Shown piece by piece: positions 16,010 to 23,138 of a DNA stretch of 64,000 bases. Under the pieces are notes generated by a model. That model was not told the DNA's origin, did no database searches, and worked only from the letters and a program-made list of their open reading frames with translations. Origin of the DNA: CALCKU01 sp964654665 (lineage in GTDB: Bacteria > Pseudomonadota > Alphaproteobacteria > Caulobacterales > Maricaulaceae); the NCBI GenBank assembly GCA_964654665.1, contig CAZZKV010000009.1:1-64000 (forward strand), in the 5' to 3' direction. The position numbers and the translations under genes are program-made. Each line of letters begins with the position of its first letter. Position 1 is the first letter of the stretch.

Positions 16010-16132
16010 AGGCTCGATCAGGTTCATATTCTGTAATATGCCATTACAATAAACGACGCGCTGCGAATTTATGATTGCCAGTTGAGTATTATTGTCTTGA
16101 TTAAGGGGTGATTCAATCGTTGAACCTTTGCG

Positions 16133-16138
16133 TATAAT
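16133..16138 (+). promoter_or_regulatory. Candidate -10 element upstream of the SapC-like gene
   Basis: A perfect TATAAT lies at 16133-16138. The best -35 candidates at normal spacing are poor (GATTCA at 16110-16115), and TTGAAC is only 7 bp away. A start near 16145 would produce the terminator-containing leader described next. Confidence 0.35.
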
Positions 16139-16163
16139 TCGCTAGGAGCGAGCAGGATTTTCG

Positions 16164-16188
16164 CCCGCAACGTCTATGCGGGTTTTTT
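16164..16188 (+). terminator. Terminator hairpin inside the leader of the SapC-like gene
   Basis: CCCGCA (16164-16169) pairs with TGCGGG (16177-16182) around a 7-nt loop and is followed by six T. It ends only 14 nt before the ATG at 16203 and lies about 155 nt after the previous gene, downstream of a TATAAT. It may be an attenuator of the SapC-like gene or the end of a small RNA of about 45 nt. A competing pairing of ATTTTC (16157-16162) with GAAAAT (16197-16202) would cover the RBS. Confidence 0.7.
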
Positions 16189-16202
16189 AATAAGAGGAAA
16201 AT

Positions 16203-16988
16203 ATGGCCAAAGCACCCACACAGGCAGATGTTGCTGTTACTGGAAACGTAATGTTCTACCAAGACCCCCAACCGCTCACCAAAGATAAACATGCTAAATT
16301 CGGCGTCCAGCAGGTTGCAAAACCGTTTGAATTTATGAAGGATCAACATTTCATGCCGATTACGGCGCCGGAATTTGGGTCGGCTGCGGCATCATTTCCA
16401 ATCATTTTTGCTGGCGACGTCCGCACACCCTTAGCTGTTATGGGTATACGGACAGGGGAAAACCTTTTTGTAAGTGACGGGCTGTTTGAACAAGATTATT
16501 ATATGCCGGCTTTTGCACGGCGTTACCCATTTGTCCTTGCAGGCGATAAGGAAAATGACCGCTTTGTAGTCTGCGTTGATGAATCGGCAGAATGTGTGAC
16601 CAGCAAGAACCCGGCACAAGCTTTTTTTGAAGGAGATGATACATCAAGTTTCACGAAAGAAGCTTTCCAGTTTTTGCAAAATTTCGAACGGGACCGCCAA
16701 GCTACTGAGATGATGATCCAGCGGTTTAAAGATCTGGATTTATTTGAACAAAAGGATATGCATTTCCAAGGCCAAAACACCGATGGTTCGCCAGCAGAAC
16801 GCCAAAAAATTGCTGATTATTTTGCGATTACGGAAGAGCGCCTCAAAAGTCTTGATGCCAAGACACTTAAAGAATTTACGGATAATGGATATTTGGCCGT
16901 TGCCCATGCCCATATGATTTCATTAGGAAATTGGCAGCGTCTTGTGAATATGACATTGCGCCGGTCCGCTTTAGAGCAAGCGAATTAA
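16203..16988 (+). CDS. SapC-family protein
   Basis: Protein of 261 residues that matches the SapC family (PF07277): N-terminal MFYQDPQPLTKDKHAKFGV, the central PEFGSAAASFPIIFA...TPLAVMG segment, RRYPFVLAGD and the TEMMIQRFKDLDLFE region. The family is named after an S-layer-associated protein of Campylobacter, but its members in Alphaproteobacteria have no established role. No signal peptide is seen. RBS AAGAGG lies 5-10 nt before the ATG. The leader contains a terminator hairpin (16164-16188), which suggests regulated read-through. efp follows after 29 nt and may be co-transcribed. Confidence 0.85.
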   Translation: MAKAPTQADVAVTGNVMFYQDPQPLTKDKHAKFGVQQVAKPFEFMKDQHFMPITAPEFGSAAASFPIIFAGDVRTPLAVMGIRTGENLFVSDGLFEQDYYMPAFARRYPFVLAGDKENDRFVVCVDESAECVTSKNPAQAFFEGDDTSSFTKEAFQFLQNFERDRQATEMMIQRFKDLDLFEQKDMHFQGQNTDGSPAERQKIADYFAITEERLKSLDAKTLKEFTDNGYLAVAHAHMISLGNWQRLVNMTLRRSALEQAN

Positions 16989-17017
16989 TATAGGTTTCGG
17001 CTTGGAGGGCAGCACCC

Positions 17018-17581
17018 ATGAAAATGAACGGTAATGAAATTCGCCAAGGCAATATCATCAAGCACCAAGATACGCTTTGGGTTGCGGTGAAATGCCAAGC
17101 GGTTAAACCCGGCAAGGGTGGTGCCTTTAATCAAGTCGAGCTTAAAAACCTGTTAGATGGGCGTAAGCTCAATGAACGGTTTCGTGCGGCTGAAACCGTA
17201 GAGCGGGTGCGACTGGATCAAAAACCGCATAGTTTTTTATATAAAGACGGTGACTTTTTGATCTTTATGAATTCTGAAACCTATGAGCAAATTAATCTCT
17301 CGGCAGAATTTATAGGCGAACGGGCCGCTTTCTTAACCGATGGTATGGAAGTCGAGTTGGAATTTTATGAAGACAAACCCATTACGGTGGCTTTACCTGA
17401 TCAGGTGATATTGGAAGTGGCAGATACTGAACCTGTCGTCAAAGGCCAGACCGCTGCTAACAGCTATAAGCCGGCGACGCTCTCTAATGGGACGCGCACT
17501 ACTGTTCCCCCCTTTGTGGGTGTCGGCGAGCGTTTGGTGATCAACACTGAAGACGGATCATACGTCAAACGGGCTGACTAG
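17018..17581 (+). CDS. efp: Elongation factor P
   Basis: Translation factor of 187 residues that rescues ribosomes stalled at consecutive prolines. KOW-like domain I carries the conserved loop KPGKGGAF with the modifiable Lys33, followed by two OB domains. The C-terminal GVGERLVINTEDGSYVKRA signature is complete. Whether Lys33 is modified is unknown, since no epmA/epmB is in the window. GGAGG lies 9 nt before the ATG. suhB follows 6 nt later, an efp-suhB pairing common in Alphaproteobacteria. Confidence 0.97.
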   Translation: MKMNGNEIRQGNIIKHQDTLWVAVKCQAVKPGKGGAFNQVELKNLLDGRKLNERFRAAETVERVRLDQKPHSFLYKDGDFLIFMNSETYEQINLSAEFIGERAAFLTDGMEVELEFYEDKPITVALPDQVILEVADTEPVVKGQTAANSYKPATLSNGTRTTVPPFVGVGERLVINTEDGSYVKRAD

Positions 17582-17587
17582 CAGTTT

Positions 17588-18391
17588 ATGGCGATGTCAC
17601 CCACAATGGCGGTTATGCAGAATGCCGCCCGTAAGGCTTCGCGCAATTTGTTGCGTGATTTTGGCGAATCCGAGCAATTGCAAGTCTCGCGTAAGGGGCC
17701 GGCTGATTTTGTCTCTAAGGCCGATAAGCGCGCCGAAGAAATAATTTATGATAATCTAAACCGTGACCGCCCCGGTTATAGCTATCTTATGGAAGAGGCG
17801 GGTGAAATTGAAGGGACAGATAAAACGCACCGGTTTATTATCGACCCTTTGGACGGGACAACAAATTTTCTGCACGGCATTCCCCATTTTGCTATTTCCA
17901 TAGCTCTAGAGCGTGAGGGCGAATTGGTTATGGGGTTGGTCTATAATCCCGTGACAGATGAAATGTTTTATGCCGAGACAGGCAAAGGGGCGTTTATCAA
18001 TGACGGGACACGCGGAGGTACAGATCGCCGGTTGCGCCCCGGCAGACGCGATATTTTCGCCGATAGTCTTTTTGCGACGGGTATCCCGTTTTTGGGCCGT
18101 CCGGGCCATGCTAAATTTCTCAAAGAACTGCACCAAGTCATGGGGGCGAGCTCTGGCGTGCGCCGCCTAGGGTCTGCCGCACTGGATTTGGCTTGGACAG
18201 CAGCGGGGCGATATGACGGATATTGGGAACGCGGTCTTGCGGTCTGGGATATTGCAGCGGGCGTCATTATTGCGCGCGAAGCCGGATTAACTGTAGAAAG
18301 CCTCTCGGGAGGCAATGTTTTGGAAACTGGTGATGTATTGTGTACCAGTGCCCCTTTACTTGATCCGCTAAAGGCGCGGCTTAATACATGA
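17588..18391 (+). CDS. suhB: Inositol monophosphatase family protein
   Basis: Mg2+-dependent phosphatase of 267 residues in the SuhB/IMPase family. Metal ligands are visible in the MEEAGE segment, in IIDPLDGTTNF (D..DGT) and in WDIAAGVIIAREAG near the C-terminus. In enterobacteria SuhB also joins the NusA-dependent antitermination complex; whether that holds here is not known. Start: ATG at 17588, with a second ATG two codons later as an alternative. It lies 6 nt after efp and is almost certainly co-transcribed. Confidence 0.93.
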   Translation: MAMSPTMAVMQNAARKASRNLLRDFGESEQLQVSRKGPADFVSKADKRAEEIIYDNLNRDRPGYSYLMEEAGEIEGTDKTHRFIIDPLDGTTNFLHGIPHFAISIALEREGELVMGLVYNPVTDEMFYAETGKGAFINDGTRGGTDRRLRPGRRDIFADSLFATGIPFLGRPGHAKFLKELHQVMGASSGVRRLGSAALDLAWTAAGRYDGYWERGLAVWDIAAGVIIAREAGLTVESLSGGNVLETGDVLCTSAPLLDPLKARLNT

Positions 18392-18406
18392 TGTCTGTGT
18401 GGGCCT

Positions 18407-18838
18407 ATGTCTGATTTTGAGACGATGTTAAATTCTGTCACGCCTGATCAATTAGCGGCAGACCCCATTATGCGACGGGCTTTTATTGTTGCGATGTTGG
18501 CGAGTGACTTTTATCTCCCGACAGCAACAGGCGCAGAGGATCAGGCGCAGGGCGGCGGGATCGAATTGATGACTTTGCCGGTTAATACGATACCCCATGT
18601 TGTGATATTTTCATCTGAAGCGCGGCTGAAAGCTTTTTGTGCTAACGGGACCCGCTTTGCTCGCGCGGCAGGGCAAGCCATTTTTCCGGCTATTCAATCC
18701 CAATGTGCGATTATGAATCCGGGGCCCAGCGGCCTTGTGTTGACACCGGATGATATGGCCGAAATGCTGGGCGGGGAGACTACTCAGCCGCCTTGCGGAG
18801 CACCGGGCCATGTTCATGGTTCGGACTGCTCTCATTAG
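18407..18838 (+). CDS. SseB-family protein with Cys/His-rich tail
   Basis: Protein of 143 residues resembling the SseB N-terminal domain family (PF07179): an alpha-helical start, then IELMTLPVNTIPHVVIFSSEARLKAF, the VIFSS..RL..F strand-helix seen in that family. Its last residues, CGAPGHVHGSDCSH, hold two Cys and three His in 14 positions and look like a metal-binding tail. It follows suhB by 15 nt and probably belongs to the efp-suhB operon. Its 3' end overlaps the convergent LysR gene by 59 nt. SseB proteins have no firmly assigned biochemical activity. Confidence 0.65.
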   Translation: MSDFETMLNSVTPDQLAADPIMRRAFIVAMLASDFYLPTATGAEDQAQGGGIELMTLPVNTIPHVVIFSSEARLKAFCANGTRFARAAGQAIFPAIQSQCAIMNPGPSGLVLTPDDMAEMLGGETTQPPCGAPGHVHGSDCSH

Positions 18839-19781
18839 TCGGTCCGCAAGCCATCATGGATATATCTTCAAAATAAGAGTGGCCGCCATTGAGGAAGAAA
18901 CTTGCATCTTTTTTGAAAGCATCAACCAGAAAGTCGAACACAGCTCTTATGCGTAGACTTCGACGTACATCTTCATGGGCGACAAGATAGAGCGATTCTT
19001 GTTGGGCGATATTCGGCAGAACGCGTACCAAATTGCTATCATTGATACAACCGCCGCATAGTGGTAGCGCGCCTATCCCATATCCGGCCCGAAGCGCTTC
19101 ATCAAAAGCCCAGATAGAATTAGTCCGGAAGGTGATGTTCTCGGGCATATGTAGCGGTGCATGATTATGGTCAAAAAGCCAAAGCAATTTGTCATCCATA
19201 ACCGTTGCGATCACACCGTCATGATCGTGTAGGGCTTCGAGTGATTGCGGCATACCGCGCCGGGCAATATATTCGGGCGAAGCAAAAAGGCCAAAGGTTA
19301 TATCTGCGACTTTGCGGCCAATCAGGCTGTTTTGATCTCCGGGACTCATCCAGCGCAGGGCAATATCGGCCTCGCGCTGGGCAAGATTATAACTACGAAA
19401 ACCAATGCCCATATCGATTTTAATGTCTGGGTGGCTTGCACGGAAAATTTGTAAAATTTGTGGTAGCCATGCTGTGCCAACCCCTTCAGTGGCCGAGAGA
19501 CGCACAACACCGGAGAGCGAATGTTCCAGTGTTGCCGTACTGCGGTTAATGGCTGCAGCTTCGTCTTGCATACGGCGGATATGATCAAGAATTGAATGGC
19601 CAAAACTCGTTGGGACTAATTTGCCATTCTCTTTTGTTAAAAGCGTGGTACCGAAATGATCTTCTAGAGCACGAATACGTCGGCCAACCGTTGGCTGGCT
19701 CAAATTGAGTTGTCGTCCAGCGGCCGTTAGGCTGCCTGTTTCTGCAACAGCTAATACAATAGGGAAGTCGGACCAATTCAT
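18780..19781 (-). CDS. LysR-family transcriptional regulator
   Basis: Regulator of 333 residues. The N-terminal winged HTH (about 1-60: FPIVLAVAETGSLTAAGRQLNLSQPTVGRRIRALE) is typical of LysR proteins, and a periplasmic-binding-like effector domain covers about 90-300. The C-terminus is about 30 residues longer than usual and overlaps the 3' end of the convergent SseB-like gene. The usual target would be a divergent neighbour; here that is the TPR-protein gene at 19883, 101 nt away. Effector unknown. Confidence 0.92.
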   Translation of the reverse strand: MNWSDFPIVLAVAETGSLTAAGRQLNLSQPTVGRRIRALEDHFGTTLLTKENGKLVPTSFGHSILDHIRRMQDEAAAINRSTATLEHSLSGVVRLSATEGVGTAWLPQILQIFRASHPDIKIDMGIGFRSYNLAQREADIALRWMSPGDQNSLIGRKVADITFGLFASPEYIARRGMPQSLEALHDHDGVIATVMDDKLLWLFDHNHAPLHMPENITFRTNSIWAFDEALRAGYGIGALPLCGGCINDSNLVRVLPNIAQQESLYLVAHEDVRRSLRIRAVFDFLVDAFKKDASFFLNGGHSYFEDISMMACGPTNESSPNHEHGPVLRKAAE

Positions 19782-19882
19782 TTAAATATGAATACACACT
19801 ATTCCAAATAAGTCAATTCCATTCTTTTTTGATTGATATATATATTTTTCCGTCACAAAAGCAGATCGTAAAGGAGATCATT

Positions 19883-20299
19883 ATGACACAGAAACAGAAA
19901 ATAATGAATAGTTTGATCACAATAGTTACGGGGCCGCTGCTCGCTGTCACATTTCTATCTGCGCCCAGTGCCATGGCCGCTGATAATACAGTTAGCCCTG
20001 CGGCACCGCAGAATTTCACAGTTCGTTCTGCCTCTGATGGGAAAATTCGTTTGTCGGTTAAATCCTTTAAAAAAGGAGACATGGAACGTAGTATTCGGTT
20101 CAGTCAATCGGCGTTGCGCGCCAATCTATCAAAAGCAAAACAGGCTGTGGCCCACTCTAACCTTTGCGCCGCTTATGGCGAATTAGGCGATTTGGAAAAA
20201 GCTAGTACGGCTTGCGATATAGCCCTTGAGATTCGTCCCGATATGGAAGAGGCTCGCAATAATAAAAATGCGCTATCCGTTCGTTTAGCGCAAAAATAA
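19883..20299 (+). CDS. Exported TPR-repeat protein
   Basis: Protein of 138 residues with a signal peptide (about 1-33, ending AMA) and two tetratricopeptide-like repeats: KGDMERSIRFSQSALRANLS and SNLCAAYGELGDLEKASTACDIALEIRPDMEEA. TPR units act as protein-protein scaffolds, and the partner is unknown. ATG 19883 has AAGGAG 7 nt upstream, and the frame before it is not preceded by any RBS. It is divergent from the LysR gene, a candidate regulator. A terminator follows. Confidence 0.82.
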   Translation: MTQKQKIMNSLITIVTGPLLAVTFLSAPSAMAADNTVSPAAPQNFTVRSASDGKIRLSVKSFKKGDMERSIRFSQSALRANLSKAKQAVAHSNLCAAYGELGDLEKASTACDIALEIRPDMEEARNNKNALSVRLAQK

Positions 20300-20313
20300 A
20301 CTCTGTTAACATA

Positions 20314-20340
20314 TAAGGCGCAGGCTTAGCCCGCGCCTTA
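20314..20340. terminator. Bidirectional terminator
   Basis: TAAGGCGC (20314-20321) pairs perfectly with GCGCCTTA (20333-20340), with an inner GGC/GCC stem in the loop. It sits between the convergent TPR and saccharopine-dehydrogenase-like genes. The T-runs are short. Confidence 0.65.
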
Positions 20341-20345
20341 TTCCC

Positions 20346-21518
20346 CTAGGTTTCAATGGCAAAGGTCAATCCGGCCTTGGCCGTTAGGCGTTTAATCAGG
20401 GCTTCACCCATGGCTGGGGCAGGTGTGTAAACCCCGCCCGGAACGGTCTCGCGGCTAATGTCTTTCGCAAGGCATAGTGCCGATTCAGTGATCATTTTCG
20501 ATGTAGATCCATATCCTGGGTCCTTATCGCCGGTAACGCCGGCTATCAGCGTGTTCCCGTCCGGGCCATCCCCGATAAACATAACATCATAAAACCCGCT
20601 CTCCCGTTCTTCCCGACTCGGACCTTCGCCCGGCTTGGGCGGATTTTTGGCCATGGAATTATCACTCGCGATAAAATTGGCCGCGGCTTCACCTTTTTCA
20701 CCTGATCCGGTTAATATCATTTCGTCATAGACAAATGATTTGCCGTAAGCATGACCTAAAAGTGCATTAGAGCGGTGGACATTTTTCGTATTAATGGAGG
20801 CCATGATAAACGGGGCTGACCAGCTATCAATATCGGCTTCGAAAACCGGTTTATGTCCCGGAGGTTGTGCCGGGCCTTCAAAATCGGGGCAGAGTGAGAA
20901 AGGATCTTTCAGCCAGCTTAAAATTTCCGGCTGTCGTCCGGCGCGTTTCATGGTTTCCATAAAACTGGCTGCTGTTCCGCCTGAAAATGTACCTTTCATT
21001 TTACGGACGCGGCCGCGCACCTTGTTACATGGCGTGCCAAAACGATTTTGGGCTTCTTGTTGCAGAAAATAAACCCCCAGATCGAAAGGGATAGAATCAA
21101 ATCCGCAGGACAGAACGATACGGGCCCCAGAGGCTTTGGCGGGCTTGGTATAACGTGCGATAATATCATGCATCCATGCCGGTTCTCCGCAAAGATCAAC
21201 ATAATCTGTACCATTATCTGCACAGGCCTTGACCAAGGGTTCTCCGTAAAGCTGATATGGCCCGACGGTTGTAATAATAGCTCGGGCCTGTTTGGCCATT
21301 GCGTCAAGTGATGTTGGGTCGTCGGAATTAGCCTCGATGAGCGCAATATCGTCTGATATTTCCATTTCGCTGCGCACCTGTGCCAACTTATCGGCAGACC
21401 GCCCTGCCATCGCCCATGTTACATCAGAGCCATCATAGGTTTTGTGTAAATATTCCGCCACCAACCGTCCGGTAAAACCCGTCGCCCCATAGACAATAAT
21501 GTCAAAGTCTTTGCGCAT
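20346..21518 (-). CDS. Saccharopine dehydrogenase-like NAD(P)-binding protein
   Basis: Protein of 390 residues. The N-terminal Rossmann fold (IVYGATGFTGRLVAEYL) and the segment ITTVGPYQLYGEPLVKACADNGTDYVDLCGE are hallmarks of the saccharopine dehydrogenase-like/trans-acting enoyl reductase group. Members of this group are often annotated as saccharopine dehydrogenases, but those that have been studied act as lipid-related reductases (mycobacterial trans-acting enoyl reductase). No lysine-pathway neighbours are present. It lies 62 nt after the DUF4345 gene in the same direction, so the three genes 20346-23025 may form one transcript. Confidence 0.87.
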   Translation of the reverse strand: MRKDFDIIVYGATGFTGRLVAEYLHKTYDGSDVTWAMAGRSADKLAQVRSEMEISDDIALIEANSDDPTSLDAMAKQARAIITTVGPYQLYGEPLVKACADNGTDYVDLCGEPAWMHDIIARYTKPAKASGARIVLSCGFDSIPFDLGVYFLQQEAQNRFGTPCNKVRGRVRKMKGTFSGGTAASFMETMKRAGRQPEILSWLKDPFSLCPDFEGPAQPPGHKPVFEADIDSWSAPFIMASINTKNVHRSNALLGHAYGKSFVYDEMILTGSGEKGEAAANFIASDNSMAKNPPKPGEGPSREERESGFYDVMFIGDGPDGNTLIAGVTGDKDPGYGSTSKMITESALCLAKDISRETVPGGVYTPAPAMGEALIKRLTAKAGLTFAIET

Positions 21519-21580
21519 AATAAAATCCTTTATCTATATGCATTTTTTTGCATATGAACGCAGGGATAGCTAGCGCTATT

Positions 21581-21958
21581 TTATGCGCGTTTCGCAACCC
21601 AGTTTTGCCAAAGAATTAAAATAGGTGACCCGAGTTCCAAAGCCGCTCCGGCCATATTGAGGGGTGGCGGCATACCGACGCTGATAACAGAGTATACTCG
21701 CGCCAGTCCGCCTATAAATATAGCTAAAACGAGTAAACGCAGCGGCGTTTTCAGGGTTTCAACTTGCGGGACAATCCACCAGATCATAAACACAAGGCTT
21801 AGATAATATCCCGAAAGATAGCGATATTGATTATCAATGCCCGGATTAATAACCTCGGGTGGGAGCCAGCGCTCCGCCCCAAGTATTAAACCAGTCAGGC
21901 CAAAAAACAGCGGGATAAAGCTGATAAGGATGAGGGTTGTCTGTAAGGCTTTTTTCAT
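21581..21958 (-). CDS. DUF4345 membrane protein
   Basis: Integral membrane protein of 125 residues with four predicted helices (about 6-28, 47-65, 74-93 and 98-118). It contains the DUF4345 pattern: NQYRYLSGYYLSLVFMIWWIVPQ and LRLLVLAIFIGGLARVYS. Function unknown. Its ATG overlaps the stop of the upstream SMP-30-like gene (ATGA), indicating translational coupling. Confidence 0.8.
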   Translation of the reverse strand: MKKALQTTLILISFIPLFFGLTGLILGAERWLPPEVINPGIDNQYRYLSGYYLSLVFMIWWIVPQVETLKTPLRLLVLAIFIGGLARVYSVISVGMPPPLNMAGAALELGSPILILWQNWVAKRA

Positions 21959-23025
21959 TTTTTCAATTCCATTTTTTTACGAGCGAGTTTAGGGGCATGC
22001 AGGCTTGAGACATAAAGATATCCCTTGTGATAGATTGCCCCGGTGGCTTGTGGATAAGCTCCGCTAGGGTCTTGTAGACTTTGCAATACGGTGCCGTTTC
22101 TATCAATTTGGAGAATGTGAACATAATTTTGCGCTTGCGGGCGCAGCGATGCAGGCAGGCGCATGGCCATAGCGCGGGTCTTGGGTCTAGATGAATTGGC
22201 GTCCAGCCAATCCGAGCGCTGACTTATAAGGCCGACAAAAAACGTATCTTTGGGGCCGCGGTTAATATTATCGGGGAAACCGGGTAGATTATCCATGATA
22301 ACCTGCGCAGTGCCGTCTTTAGTGATGCGGTGTAATTGATAGGTGCCTGTCTCCAGAACCAATATATCTTCGCCGTCCATGGCGACGCCATTGGCAAAGG
22401 TAAAGCCGTCTTTGACAATACGGGTAGAGCTATTTTTGGGATCATAGGCCAAAAGCCGGCCCGTTGCCCCATGTTCAATAATTTCCAAAAGACTACCGCT
22501 CATTGTCGAGCCGGAAGCTTTAGCACCAAATTTCGTTGAGGCATCCGAGAAATAAATTACGCCATCCGGTGCGATATCCAGATCATCGGCATACAGAATG
22601 GGTGTGCCGTCGACCTGATCTGTTAAAATAGAAACATCACCGCCGGGCGTGACAGACACAAGTCCTTTATGGGCATCGGCTATAATGAGATTACCCTGTG
22701 CATCGGCTTCAATACCAAGCGGTACGCCGCCTGTGTTCGCAATGACTTCGGGGGTCAGGCTGTTCTCGTCAATACGGATAATATTGCCATTTTGTGATGT
22801 TGTATAAAGATAACCGCCTGTAGCCACAACATCTTCTGGACCATGGTTCTCCCCGATATCGAGCCGTTCAAGATCAGCTAATTTATTATTGGCTGCAAAA
22901 GGCCCTGTATATCCAGCGTTTTGCGGCGCCTGCCAAGGGACGGGCTTAATTGGTACAGGCCAAAAGGATAGGTAAAGCCCAAAAAACAGGATGAGAACGC
23001 CGAGTATAAAGAGTGCTTTTTTCAT
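21955..23025 (-). CDS. SMP-30/strictosidine synthase-like beta-propeller protein
   Basis: Protein of 356 residues with an N-terminal membrane anchor (MKKALFILGVLILFFGLYLSF), followed by a six-bladed propeller of the strictosidine synthase-like/SMP-30 gluconolactonase type. Recognisable blades include GPEDVVATGGYLYTTSQNGNI, LGIEADAQGNLIIADAHKGL, DDLDIAPDGVIYFSDAS and FANGVAMDGEDILVLETG. Known relatives are lactonases or arylesterases with a Ca2+ site at the propeller centre. The catalytic role here is inferred. It leads an apparent operon with the DUF4345 and saccharopine-dehydrogenase-like genes. Confidence 0.85.
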   Translation of the reverse strand: MKKALFILGVLILFFGLYLSFWPVPIKPVPWQAPQNAGYTGPFAANNKLADLERLDIGENHGPEDVVATGGYLYTTSQNGNIIRIDENSLTPEVIANTGGVPLGIEADAQGNLIIADAHKGLVSVTPGGDVSILTDQVDGTPILYADDLDIAPDGVIYFSDASTKFGAKASGSTMSGSLLEIIEHGATGRLLAYDPKNSSTRIVKDGFTFANGVAMDGEDILVLETGTYQLHRITKDGTAQVIMDNLPGFPDNINRGPKDTFFVGLISQRSDWLDANSSRPKTRAMAMRLPASLRPQAQNYVHILQIDRNGTVLQSLQDPSGAYPQATGAIYHKGYLYVSSLHAPKLARKKMELKK

Positions 23026-23138
23026 AATATCCCCTTTTTCTTTGATTGTGCCAGAGATAAGACACAGGACAAAGCCTTAAAATAGCTTGCCCGCCATGCA
23101 GGAGTGTATCAAAAGGTCTTGAATTGGAGTGATGTATA

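Noticed and set aside
15347..16027. A 226-codon minus-strand frame opposite the serine hydrolase
   Set aside because: Long but fully antisense to a gene with catalytic motifs; composition is shadow-like and no RBS is present.
20346..21518. Lysine-pathway saccharopine dehydrogenase
   Set aside because: Only the NAD(P)-binding family is shared; sequence pattern and neighbours fit the trans-acting enoyl reductase-like group better.
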